From Acidobacteriota bacterium (GTDB taxonomy: Bacteria; Acidobacteriota; UBA890; WLXD01), in contig WLXD01000002.1 of NCBI GenBank assembly GCA_012103255.1, positions 1 to 64,000 on the forward strand: 64,000 nucleotides of DNA. The letters are read 5' to 3'. The notes below the pieces were generated by a model. That model saw only the letters and a program-made list of their open reading frames with translations, was not told the DNA's origin and made no database searches. Below are positions 17,249 through 25,954 of this stretch, piece by piece. Made by a program: the position numbers and the translations under genes. The first letter of the stretch is position 1. Each line of letters opens with the position of its first letter.

Positions 17249-19912
17249 ATGACCGAAAGGCCGAAGTCCGTGCCCGATATCGACCCACAAGAAACCCTCG
17301 AGTGGCTGGAGAGTCTCGACGCGGTTGTTGCCCGTGATGGCACCGAACGCGCAGAGTTTCTACTCTCGCAGGTTGGTTTGCGGGCCCGCGAGCGCGGAGT
17401 TGCTGACGCTCACCTGCCGGCGCCGTACGTGAATTCGATCTCGCCGGCGGCACAACCCGACTACCCCGGCGATCTCGACCTCGAATGGCGCATCGCCGCC
17501 CATGCTCGCTGGAATGCGATGGCAATGGTGGTCCGAGCGAACCGGGCCTCGGCCGAACTGGGCGGGCACATCTCGACCTTCGCCTCCGCCGCGACCCTCT
17601 ATGAGGTGGGGTTCAACCACTTCTTCCAAGCTCCACACGACGGGCACGCAGGCGACCTGCTCTACGTTCAGGGGCACTCGTCGCCTGGTATCTACGGGCG
17701 CGCTTTTCTTGAAGGGCGACTCGATGAGTCCCAGCTCGAGCGGTTCCGCCGGGAGGTCGAACCCGGCGGTATCTCGTCGTATCCGCACCCGTGGTTGATG
17801 AACGACTTCTGGCAATTCGCCACGGTATCCATGGGGCTCGGCCCCTTGATGGCGATCTATCAGGCGCGCTTCATGAAGTACCTCGGCAAGCGCGGGCTGA
17901 TCGATCCGTCAGATCGCCGCGTCTGGGCCTTCCTGGGCGATGGCGAGATGGACGAGCCGGAGTCCCTGGGCGCGCTGACCGTCGCGGCACGCGAGGGACT
18001 TGGCAATCTGACCTTTGTGGTGAACTGCAACCTCCAGCGCCTCGACGGCCCGGTACGTGGCAACGCCAGCATCGTGCGCGAGCTGGAGTCGTTGTTCCGA
18101 GGCGCCGGTTGGAACGTCATCAAGGTCCTCTGGGGCACGCAATGGGACGAATGGCTGGCGGGCCCACAGGGGAATCTACTGCGCCAGCGAATGGAAGACG
18201 CCGTGGACGGCGACTACCAGGCCTACGCCGCCGACAGCAGTGGCACGCTAATCCGTGAACACTTCTTCGGGCGCCACCCCGAGTTGCTCAAACTCGTCGA
18301 GCACATGAGCGACTCCGAGCTGGCCCAGCTTCCAATGGGCCGTGGCGGGCACGACCCGCGCAAGATCTACGCAGCATATGCGGCGGCGGCCGCCGATGGA
18401 CGTCCCAGCGTGATTCTCGCCAAGACCATCAAGGGCCACGGGCTGGGCGAGGTCGCTCAGGCGCGCAACGCGACGCATCAACAGAAGAAACTCCCCAGTG
18501 AAGGAATCGCCGGCTACCGCGACTGGCTCGGTCTCGATATCCCCGACAGCGAGGTCGACGCCCTCCCCTTCCTGCGGCCAGCGGCAGATTCACCGGAGGC
18601 CAAGTATCTGAACGACCGGCGTGAGGCCCTGGGAGGGAGTCTTCCCGTGCGCAAGGTGACGGCCGAAGCACTACCGGTGCCGCCTGTCGATACGTTCAAG
18701 GCGCAACTCGATGGCTCTGGCGAGCGCGAAATTTCGACCACGATGGCTTTCGGCCGCGTGCTGTCGACTCTTCTGCGGGACGACGACCTGAAAGAACGCG
18801 TGGTGCCGATCCTCGCGGATGAAGCACGGACTTTCGGAATGGAAGGCCTCTTCCGCCAGATCGGGATCTACGCGCCCCATGGGCAGTTGTATACGCCCGT
18901 TGATCGAGATCAACTCGCCTACTACCGCGAGGACGAGGCGGGGCAGATCCTTCAGGAAGGAATTTCGGAGGGGGGAGCATTCGCCTCGTGGACGGCTGCG
19001 GCAACCGCCTACGCCAACCACGGCATCCAGATGCTGCCCTTCTACATCTACTACTCCATGTTCGGCCTCCAGCGCATTGGTGACATGGCCTGGGCGGCAG
19101 CCGACATGCAGGCCCGCGGCTTCCTTCTCGGGGCGACGTCCGGCCGAACGACCCTAGCCGGTGAAGGGTTGCAGCACCAGGACGGTCACAGTCACCTGCT
19201 CGCCTCGACCATCCCCAACTGCCGCGCCTATGACCCGACTTACGCCTACGAGCTCGCGGTCATCATTCAGGACGGGCTGGACGCAATGCTCCGCCGGGAC
19301 GAGGGCGTCTTCTACTACCTCACAGTGATGAACGAGAACTACGCGCATCCGGCGATGCCAGAGGGTGCTGCGGAAGGAATCCTGCGCGGCATGCATCCGC
19401 TGCGTTCAGATAGGAAGGCAGCGATTCAGTTGATGGGCTCAGGGGCGATTCTCCGTGAGGTGGAGGCAGCGGCCGACATACTTGCCGAGGACTACGACAT
19501 CGCTGCCGACGTCTGGAGCGCTACGAGTTTCACCGAACTCCGCCGCGAAGCTATGGCTGTACGGCGCTGGAACCGCCTGCATCCCACCCGTAAGGCGAAA
19601 GTGCCTTGGGTGGCGCAGCAATTCGAGGGGCGGCAGGGCCCGATTGTCGCAGCGACGGACTATATGGAAGCAGTACCGGAGCAGATACGACCCTTTCTAG
19701 ACCGTCGGTTCGCCGTGTTGGGCACCGATGGGTTTGGCCGCAGCGACACGCGGGCGCAACTCCGCTCGTTCTTCGAGGTCGACAGGCGCCACATCGCAGT
19801 CGCCGCGCTCCATGCACTCGCGGAGGAAGGCGTGGTGAAGGCCAAGGTCGTGAGCGACGCGATCAAGCGCTACGGTATCGATCCCGACCTACCCGACCCC
19901 ACTACGGTCTGA
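17249..19912 (+). CDS. aceE: Pyruvate dehydrogenase E1 component (homodimeric)
   Basis: Thiamine-diphosphate enzyme that decarboxylates pyruvate and acetylates the lipoyl group of E2. The 887-residue length matches the homodimeric E1 of E. coli (887), as opposed to the split alpha/beta type. The ThDP motif runs from GDGEMDEPE (about 230) to NCNLQ (about 262). HGHSSPG-type residues appear near 143 (QGHSSPGIYGR), and the C-terminal third carries TTLAGEGLQHQDGHSH. A GGAGG site lies 10 bp before the ATG. It is the first gene of the complete PDH operon, 21 bp from aceF. Confidence 0.97.
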   Translation: MTERPKSVPDIDPQETLEWLESLDAVVARDGTERAEFLLSQVGLRARERGVADAHLPAPYVNSISPAAQPDYPGDLDLEWRIAAHARWNAMAMVVRANRASAELGGHISTFASAATLYEVGFNHFFQAPHDGHAGDLLYVQGHSSPGIYGRAFLEGRLDESQLERFRREVEPGGISSYPHPWLMNDFWQFATVSMGLGPLMAIYQARFMKYLGKRGLIDPSDRRVWAFLGDGEMDEPESLGALTVAAREGLGNLTFVVNCNLQRLDGPVRGNASIVRELESLFRGAGWNVIKVLWGTQWDEWLAGPQGNLLRQRMEDAVDGDYQAYAADSSGTLIREHFFGRHPELLKLVEHMSDSELAQLPMGRGGHDPRKIYAAYAAAAADGRPSVILAKTIKGHGLGEVAQARNATHQQKKLPSEGIAGYRDWLGLDIPDSEVDALPFLRPAADSPEAKYLNDRREALGGSLPVRKVTAEALPVPPVDTFKAQLDGSGEREISTTMAFGRVLSTLLRDDDLKERVVPILADEARTFGMEGLFRQIGIYAPHGQLYTPVDRDQLAYYREDEAGQILQEGISEGGAFASWTAAATAYANHGIQMLPFYIYYSMFGLQRIGDMAWAAADMQARGFLLGATSGRTTLAGEGLQHQDGHSHLLASTIPNCRAYDPTYAYELAVIIQDGLDAMLRRDEGVFYYLTVMNENYAHPAMPEGAAEGILRGMHPLRSDRKAAIQLMGSGAILREVEAAADILAEDYDIAADVWSATSFTELRREAMAVRRWNRLHPTRKAKVPWVAQQFEGRQGPIVAATDYMEAVPEQIRPFLDRRFAVLGTDGFGRSDTRAQLRSFFEVDRRHIAVAALHALAEEGVVKAKVVSDAIKRYGIDPDLPDPTTV

Positions 19913-19933
19913 GCTCGGCAGAGGAGCCGCATA

Positions 19934-21205
19934 GTGTCCGAACCCACTCCCATCACGGTCCCCGCCATCGGCGGTGCCGAGGATGTGACGATCGCCGAGG
20001 TGCTTGTCGCCGCGGGCGATGAAGTGCGCGCCGATCAGTCGCTCGTGATTCTCGGGAGCGATAAGGCCTCGATGGAGGTTCCTGCTCCCTCGGCAGGTAC
20101 GGTGATGGCAATCAGCGTTTCCGTCGGCGACACCGTGAGTGAAGGAAGCGTCATCCTGAGTCTTGACTCGGCGAAGAACGACCCCGCCCCGGCGGAGACA
20201 TCGCCGCCAGTCGAGCCAGCGGCTCCCACACCGAAGTCCGTACCTCACGAGCCCGCCGTTGAGACGCGACCTGCGCCCGTGATCGAACCCTCGGTCGCTC
20301 TGACGGCCGCCGACCTGCCGTATGCGAGCCCCGGTGTTCGGCGCATGGCGCGCGAAAAGAACGTCGATCTCGCCGGCGTGAGCGGCACGGGCCGGAACGG
20401 ACGCATCACGACTTCCGATGTCGAGGCCGCGGCCTCAGGCCCGTCGTCCGCGACCGGCCCCGGCGCGATGGGCACAATCCCGATGCCGGACGTCGACTTC
20501 TCTCAGTTCGGCGAGGTTGAGCACGTTCGACTCACCCGGATCAATCGACTCACCGGCGAGAATCTTCACCGCAGCTGGGTGAACGTCCCTCACGTCACGC
20601 AATTCGATGAAGCCGACATCACCGAACTCGAGGCGTTCAGGAAATCCCGCAAGGCGGAGGCAGAAGCTAAGGGCGTCAAACTCACCTTCGTCTCCTTTCT
20701 GCTCGCTGCGTCTGCCGCCGCGCTACGGGAATTTTCGCGATTTAATTCCTCTTTGTCCAACGATGGTTCCGAGGTAGTCCTCAAGAAGTATGTGAACATT
20801 GGAATCGCGGTGGATACGCCTAAGGGACTCGTCGTGCCGGTGGTCAAAGACGTCGACAAGAAGCGACTGTTCGAGCTCGCAGCCGACCTGATGGATATCT
20901 CATCGCGAGCGCGCGAAGGGAAACTCACGCCTGCCGACTTTCAGGGCGGGTGTTTCACGATCTCGAGTCTCGGAGGGATCGGCGGCACCGCGTTCACCCC
21001 CATTGTCAACGCTCCGGAGGTCGCTATCCTCGGTGCCTCGCGCTCTCGAATGCAACCGGTCTGGAATGGCGAGGAGTTCACGCCACGGCTGATGCTTCCG
21101 CTCTCACTCTCATACGACCATCGGGTCATTGATGGTGCGGCCGCGGCCCGGTTTACGACCCGGTTGGGACAGATTCTGGCCGATCTCCGTAATCTTCTCC
21201 TCTAA
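19934..21205 (+). CDS. aceF: Dihydrolipoyl acetyltransferase E2
   Basis: Core of the pyruvate dehydrogenase complex. From a GTG start it has 423 residues: one lipoyl domain (1-80, lipoylated lysine K44 in GSDKASMEVP), an Ala/Pro-rich linker, a peripheral-subunit-binding domain (about 133-171, ASPGVRRMAREKNVDL), and the catalytic domain ending with DHRVIDGAAA, which holds the active-site His. E. coli AceF has three lipoyl domains; here there is one, and the following dehydrogenase carries another. It is coupled to lpd with a 15-bp gap. Confidence 0.96.
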   Translation: MSEPTPITVPAIGGAEDVTIAEVLVAAGDEVRADQSLVILGSDKASMEVPAPSAGTVMAISVSVGDTVSEGSVILSLDSAKNDPAPAETSPPVEPAAPTPKSVPHEPAVETRPAPVIEPSVALTAADLPYASPGVRRMAREKNVDLAGVSGTGRNGRITTSDVEAAASGPSSATGPGAMGTIPMPDVDFSQFGEVEHVRLTRINRLTGENLHRSWVNVPHVTQFDEADITELEAFRKSRKAEAEAKGVKLTFVSFLLAASAAALREFSRFNSSLSNDGSEVVLKKYVNIGIAVDTPKGLVVPVVKDVDKKRLFELAADLMDISSRAREGKLTPADFQGGCFTISSLGGIGGTAFTPIVNAPEVAILGASRSRMQPVWNGEEFTPRLMLPLSLSYDHRVIDGAAAARFTTRLGQILADLRNLLL

Positions 21206-21220
21206 GCCTGGAGCTTCGTC

Positions 21221-23041
21221 TTGAGCGACGTGATCGACGTAGTGATTCCGGATATTGGCGACGTCGACGGTGTCGAGATCTCCGAGCTACTCGTTGCCGC
21301 CGGGGATCGCGTCGCCGCCGAGCAATCGCTCATCACCTTGGAGAGCGACAAGGCTTCCATGGAGATACCGGCCCCGGCTGCCGGTGTGATCCGCGAGATC
21401 AAGGTCGCGGTCGGCGACATGGTGAACGAAGGACACGTCATCGCGACGCTCGAGATCGAGGCGGCCGCCTCGGAAGCGGCGCCCGAGGCGACGCCGACGG
21501 AATCCGGTACCGAGGCGAAGACAGCAACTCCCCTTCCCCCTCCGCCCGTCGACAGCGGCGCGGACACCACGACCAGTCCACACAGCGCAACCTCGACCGA
21601 CGTCCCAGAGTTGTCGGCGCTCCCTGCCGCGGATCATGTCTGCGACGTCGTTGTGATCGGCGCCGGACCGGGTGGGTACACCGCTGCGTTCCGTGCTGCG
21701 GATCTCGGCCTGAAAGTAGTCCTGGTCGAACGCGACTCGCGTCTCGGAGGCGTTTGCCTCAACGTGGGATGCATCCCGTCGAAGGCGATGCTGCACGCCG
21801 CAGCGATACTCGATGAGGCTGAAGAGTTCTCGAGCCGAGGAATCACTTTCGGCAAGCCGAAGATCGACCTGCCGCGCCTCAACGAATGGAAGGATGGCGT
21901 TGTCGGACGACTGACCAAGGGTCTGGGAGCTCTCGCAAAGACGCGGAAAGTGGAAGTCATCCATGGGTCGGCAGCCTTCACGGCCGCCCATACGCTGGCA
22001 GTTGAGTCCAATGCGGATGACCCGGTTTCGGTCTCATTCCGGCACGCGATCATCGCCGTGGGCTCGCGCCCCGTTCAGTTGCCGGGACTCCCGGACGACG
22101 AACGTATCTGGACATCCAACGAGGCCATTCAGGTCAAGCGGGTTCCCAGGAGACTCTTGGTCGTCGGCGGTGGGATTATCGGTCTGGAAATGGCTCAGAT
22201 CTACTCGTCTTTGGGTAGCGCAGTGAGCGTGGTTGAGCTGCTCGACGGGATTATGGCCGGCGCGGATCGTGATCTCGTCCGCCCGCTGGAGCGCCGCCTG
22301 AACCGCCGATACGAGACCATTCGAACGAAAACCAAAGTGACCGAGATCAAGGCCCTCAAGAAGGCGCTGAAGGTCACCTTCGAGGACGCCAAGGGCACCG
22401 ATACCGCAGAATTCGATGCCGTTCTGGTTGCCGTCGGCCGCGCGCCGAATGGCGCAGCCGTGGCGGCCGAGAACGCCGGCGTGGCCGTCAGCGATCGCGG
22501 GTTCATTGCGGTCGACGATCAGCAACGCACCAACGTGGCACACATCTTCGCGATTGGTGATGTCGTGGGGCAACCAATGCTGGCCCACAAGGCAACCCAC
22601 GAAGGGAAGGTCGCGGCCGAAGTCTGCGCAGGGCAGCCGTCCCATTTCGACGCTCGCGTCATTCCTTCCGTCGCCTACACCGATCCTGAAGTGGCATGGG
22701 TCGGGATCACGGAAGAAGAGGCGAAGGCGCAAGAACTCGATATCGAGGTGGGCAGGATTCCCTGGGCGGCGAGCGGGCGTGCGCTAGGGATGGGACGAAC
22801 CGATGGTCTTACGAAGGCTATCTTCGACAAGAAGACAGAGCGGCTCATCGGCGTGGGGATCGTCGGTCCTCACGCGGGAGACCTTGTTGGGGAAGCTGCA
22901 CTGGCAATCGAGATGGGTGCGATGCCGGCTGACGTCGGCCTGACGATACACGCCCATCCGACTCTGTCGGAGACCTTGGCCTTCGCGGCCGAGGCGGTAG
23001 AGGGCACGATCACGGATCTCTACATGCCGAAGAAGGGCTAA
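21221..23041 (+). CDS. lpdA: Dihydrolipoamide dehydrogenase with N-terminal lipoyl domain
   Basis: FAD- and NAD-dependent E3 that reoxidises the lipoyl arms of E2. From a TTG start it has 606 residues, about 130 more than plain E3, because residues 1-80 are a full lipoyl domain (lysine K44 in [10 protein letters not shown]) joined by a Pro/Ala/Thr linker. The E3 part begins at [14 protein letters not shown] (near 145). It has the redox pair C179/C184 in [12 protein letters not shown], a second nucleotide motif [12 protein letters not shown], and the C-terminal HAHPTLSE with the catalytic His. This fused form is known in some beta- and gammaproteobacteria. Confidence 0.95.
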   Translation: MSDVIDVVIPDIGDVDGVEISELLVAAGDRVAAEQSLITLESDKASMEIPAPAAGVIREIKVAVGDMVNEGHVIATLEIEAAASEAAPEATPTESGTEAKTATPLPPPPVDSGADTTTSPHSATSTDVPELSALPAADHVCDVVVIGAGPGGYTAAFRAADLGLKVVLVERDSRLGGVCLNVGCIPSKAMLHAAAILDEAEEFSSRGITFGKPKIDLPRLNEWKDGVVGRLTKGLGALAKTRKVEVIHGSAAFTAAHTLAVESNADDPVSVSFRHAIIAVGSRPVQLPGLPDDERIWTSNEAIQVKRVPRRLLVVGGGIIGLEMAQIYSSLGSAVSVVELLDGIMAGADRDLVRPLERRLNRRYETIRTKTKVTEIKALKKALKVTFEDAKGTDTAEFDAVLVAVGRAPNGAAVAAENAGVAVSDRGFIAVDDQQRTNVAHIFAIGDVVGQPMLAHKATHEGKVAAEVCAGQPSHFDARVIPSVAYTDPEVAWVGITEEEAKAQELDIEVGRIPWAASGRALGMGRTDGLTKAIFDKKTERLIGVGIVGPHAGDLVGEAALAIEMGAMPADVGLTIHAHPTLSETLAFAAEAVEGTITDLYMPKKG

Positions 23042-23054
23042 GGCGTCGCCAGCC

Positions 23055-23330
23055 CTACGCGAGCGGTCGCGGTCGGAACTTCACGACGCGAGCCAACTGC
23101 GGCTTGAAGCGAAATTCCCAATCGCTGCCACCGGCATCAAGCTTAACCACCCTGCAATCCCACTGTCCCTTCCCGTTCTGCTTGATCAACTCAAGCGCAA
23201 CCGATTCTGCCTGCGCTGCGGAGATCGTCGTCTCGCAGCGGTAGTGGAAGAGACAGGCCCGCCGCTCTCGCATGCTGTCGCACCAACGGGGCGGTAGGCG
23301 TCTGGGATATTCCATGAAGCTCCGGCTCAA
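23055..23330 (-). CDS. Small protein of unknown function
   Basis: A 91-residue frame (86 from the ATG at 23315) that starts with TTG overlapping the stop of the preceding small gene. The composition is balanced (WDCRVVKLDAGGSDWEFRF) and looks like a genuine compact protein with about three strands, but I recognise no family. It is tail-to-tail with lpd, 13 bp away. The coupling to the upstream 56-codon gene supports it being expressed. Confidence 0.55.
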   Translation of the reverse strand: MSRSFMEYPRRLPPRWCDSMRERRACLFHYRCETTISAAQAESVALELIKQNGKGQWDCRVVKLDAGGSDWEFRFKPQLARVVKFRPRPLA

Positions 23331-23497
23331 CCGCTGGGCTTGTCGTCGACGGGCGGAATGTAGGACGGCTGCGGCTCGCGCGACCGCGGCGCTTCCACCG
23401 GCTTCTGCGATTTCTTGGCCAGCTTGGCTTCCTTCTTCTTGCGCTTGCGCATCTCACGCTGCTGCTTCTCGTACGAGTAGTTCGGTCGACGCCCCAA
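23327..23497 (-). CDS. Small Lys-rich basic protein
   Basis: A 56-residue protein read from TTG 23497, which has a strong AGGAGG about 5 bp upstream; a longer frame to 23539 is not needed. The middle is a lysine/arginine-rich helix (EKQQREMRKRKKKEAKLAKK) followed by a Pro-rich tail. Similar short basic proteins occur as unannotated genes in many proteobacteria; the function is unknown, with nucleic-acid binding a guess. It overlaps the next small gene (TTGA). Confidence 0.6.
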   Translation of the reverse strand: MGRRPNYSYEKQQREMRKRKKKEAKLAKKSQKPVEAPRSREPQPSYIPPVDDKPSG

Positions 23498-23805
23498 TCT
23501 TCCTCCTAGCTTCGGTGAATCCAACGAGCGACCCCTCATCGGGTCGCGAGTTCCCTCGGGTCTCTACCACTACCATACCGCGCGAACAGATCGTCGTTTG
23601 AAACACCATGGGTCGCTGCGTACCGGCAGCACGCACGCGTCCGGCCGTGCCGGCGCTTGGAGCAGCGTGAACCGTTCCCTACACCCCGGCATTTGCGGAC
23701 GTCGCGGGACGCTCGCGATGAGCCGCTGCCGCGCCGCCGAGCGCCCGTTGGGGTTAAGATCCGGAGCCCCACTGGCTACGCGTCCTCAACTGGTTCGGAG
23801 CTCAC
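23498..23805. other. Intergenic region between small genes and serine hydrolase
   Basis: This 308-bp stretch separates the minus-strand small genes from the plus-strand serine hydrolase. It contains the AGGAGG of the 56-codon gene at its left edge and the doubtful Cys-rich frame. A TTAAGAT element near 23755 is a possible -10 for the hydrolase. No tRNA, hairpin with T-run or repeat was found. Confidence 0.4.
23536..23772 (-). CDS. Doubtful Cys-rich small reading frame
   Basis: A 78-codon frame whose last 45 codons look protein-like, with several Cys residues (RCSKRRHG, ACCRYA) and a C-terminal DDLFARYGSGRDP segment. The N-terminal part is low-complexity Arg/Gly. The third codon position is less GC-biased than in neighbouring genes and I recognise no family. 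If real it would be the first gene of the small-gene operon ending at 23055. Confidence 0.22.
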   Translation of the reverse strand: MGLRILTPTGARRRGSGSSRASRDVRKCRGVGNGSRCSKRRHGRTRACCRYAATHGVSNDDLFARYGSGRDPRELATR

Positions 23806-25794
23806 ATGAAGCGTCCCTTCTCTCTCCTGTGCCTCATCGCAGCCGCCTCCGTCACCGTTCCGACTGTCTTCGCACAGACCGACTCGCTCCGGGTCGGCAC
23901 GGCGATGCCGGGCACGCTGGCCGAGGGCGACGCTGCCCTGTACACGGTCGAAACGAGCGGCGACTACTTCCTCTTCGGTGAAGTCGACCAGATCTCGGTC
24001 GACGTCGTGGTGAGGATCCTGGGGCCGGACGGCGCGGAGGTCGCAAGCTTCGATGGCCCGGCGCGCGGGCCGGAGCGTTTCGTGAGGCAGCTGGACGGAG
24101 CCGGGATCTACCAGATCGAGGTGACCCCGTTTGAAGAAGAGTCGGGCGACTACGAGATCGAACTCTTTCGACTGGAACCCGTGGAAACCAGGCCTGACGG
24201 ACTTACCGATCAGTTGATGTCGCCCTACTCCACTCCCGATTCTCCCGGCGCTGCGGTGCAGGTGTGGCGCGACGGCGAGACGGTGTACTCGCGCGCCTAC
24301 GGTTCGGCCAACCTCGCCCATGGACTCGATTTTGCGACGGACACGCGGACCAACATCGGCTCCACCTCGAAACAGTTCACAGCGTTCGCCATCATGTTGC
24401 AGGCCGACCGCGGACTGCTATCGCTGGACGACGACATCCGGACGCATATCCCCGAACTGCCGGAGTTCGACGAAACGATCACCGTTCGACATCTGATCAC
24501 CCACACGTCGGGTCTGCGCGAGTTCCTGAACCTTCTGATGATGTCAGGGCGGCGGCTGGATCACGGCGACTGGATCGGTCGCGACGAACTGATTGGCATC
24601 GTGCAACGGCAGCCCAAGCTGCAGAACGCGCCGGGGGCGGAGTTCAACTACAACAACACCGCGTTCGGTTTGGCCGCGGAGATCGTGGAGCGCACCTCCG
24701 GACAGGACTTTCACGAGTTCATGCAGGACAGCGTTTTCGGTCCGCTCGACATGAGCGGCACGATGGTCCGCCCTTCGCCGGAACACATCGTGCCAAACAG
24801 CTCCGAGGGATACACACCAGGCAGCGATGGCTACCGACAAATCGGTGACCTGGGCGGAGCCGTGGGCGCAGGGGGGATGTATTCAACTGTCGAGGACCTT
24901 CAAACGTGGGTCCAAAACTATGCACAGCCCCACGTAGGGAGCGCCGACATCTTCGAAGAGATGATGACGCCGTATGTGCTTACCAACGGTGAAGAAACCG
25001 GGTACGGCTACGGCCTGTTCGTGGACGAGCAACGCGGCCTGCGACGCGTTCACCATGGCGGCGCTGATGTGGCGCACCGTTCGATGCTTGTGTACTACCC
25101 GGAAATCAACGCGGGCGTTACGGTGCAGAGCAACCACGCCAGCTTCAACGCTGGCGTCGCCTTCGAACTCGCCGCGGCATTCTTCGACGATGCGATGGAT
25201 CCTGAAGAGGAAGAGGCCGAGAGCGACTTCGATCCCACGAGCTACGCCCCCGAGAATTTCGACGAGTTCGTCGGGCGCTACTCACTCGACCCGGCGCCGG
25301 ACTTCATCCTCACGTTCACGCGCGACGAGGGCGTCTTCTACACGCAGGCAACCGGACAGCAGCAGCTCGAGATCGTCCCCACCTCGGCGACCACGTTCGA
25401 ACTCGTCGGCGTCGACGCCTCAATCGAGTTCCTGCGCAACGACGATGACGAGGTCGACGGCCTGACCCTCTTCCAGAACGGCGAGAACCACGCCACGCGC
25501 CTTGACGACGAGGGAAGCGCCCCTTGGGAGCCCACGACCGAGGACCTGGCCGACTTCGAGGGGCGATTCTTCAGCGAAGAACTCGAGACCTTCTACACGA
25601 TCGTTCTTCAGGAAGAATCCCTGGTGATGCAGCACCGGCGACTCGACGACGCCAACCTGAGTCCCGGCGAGGAAGACCGGTTCTCCGGAGGTGGCCTGAG
25701 CTACACCTTCGAGCGCGACCGCAACGGTCAGGTGATCGGGTTCTACATCGCCAACGGCCGCACGCGCGATGTGCGGTTCGAGCGCGTTCGCTAG
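23806..25794 (+). CDS. Secreted serine hydrolase, beta-lactamase (S12) family
   Basis: A 662-residue exported protein. A signal peptide (to about residue 23, ending TVFAQ) is followed by a domain like bacterial pre-peptidase C-terminal (PPC) beta-sandwiches (about 30-130). The S12 hydrolase domain has SxxK at S186-K189 (GSTSKQF), a YxN-type tyrosine at Y282 (YNNT) and HGG as third motif (HHGGADVAHRS, near 417). A C-terminal beta region follows (480-662). The set resembles D-aminopeptidase/esterase EstB-like proteins rather than true beta-lactamases; the natural substrate is unknown. It has its own promoter region and is not in an operon. Confidence 0.85.
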   Translation: MKRPFSLLCLIAAASVTVPTVFAQTDSLRVGTAMPGTLAEGDAALYTVETSGDYFLFGEVDQISVDVVVRILGPDGAEVASFDGPARGPERFVRQLDGAGIYQIEVTPFEEESGDYEIELFRLEPVETRPDGLTDQLMSPYSTPDSPGAAVQVWRDGETVYSRAYGSANLAHGLDFATDTRTNIGSTSKQFTAFAIMLQADRGLLSLDDDIRTHIPELPEFDETITVRHLITHTSGLREFLNLLMMSGRRLDHGDWIGRDELIGIVQRQPKLQNAPGAEFNYNNTAFGLAAEIVERTSGQDFHEFMQDSVFGPLDMSGTMVRPSPEHIVPNSSEGYTPGSDGYRQIGDLGGAVGAGGMYSTVEDLQTWVQNYAQPHVGSADIFEEMMTPYVLTNGEETGYGYGLFVDEQRGLRRVHHGGADVAHRSMLVYYPEINAGVTVQSNHASFNAGVAFELAAAFFDDAMDPEEEEAESDFDPTSYAPENFDEFVGRYSLDPAPDFILTFTRDEGVFYTQATGQQQLEIVPTSATTFELVGVDASIEFLRNDDDEVDGLTLFQNGENHATRLDDEGSAPWEPTTEDLADFEGRFFSEELETFYTIVLQEESLVMQHRRLDDANLSPGEEDRFSGGGLSYTFERDRNGQVIGFYIANGRTRDVRFERVR

Positions 25795-25851
25795 AGCCTC
25801 GGCCAGCGAGGGTCTCCGGAGCGCCCCACCCATTTAGGCCTGATAACTGGG

Positions 25852-25865
25852 GGGTGTAAACACCC
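25852..25865. promoter_or_regulatory. Palindromic operator candidate
   Basis: GGGTGT-AA-ACACCC is a perfect 14-bp inverted repeat about 90 bp upstream of the HTH-permease start and 57 bp after the serine-hydrolase stop. Its size and symmetry suit a dimeric XRE-type repressor, and the downstream gene begins with such a domain. Autoregulation is an inference. Confidence 0.35.
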
Positions 25866-25954
25866 TGTGAGCGCTTTGAAGGCCCCTGGGGGTAACCTCG
25901 GGAGGGCCAACGGCGTATCACTGGCGGTACGCACAACCGTCATCGGAGCGAATC

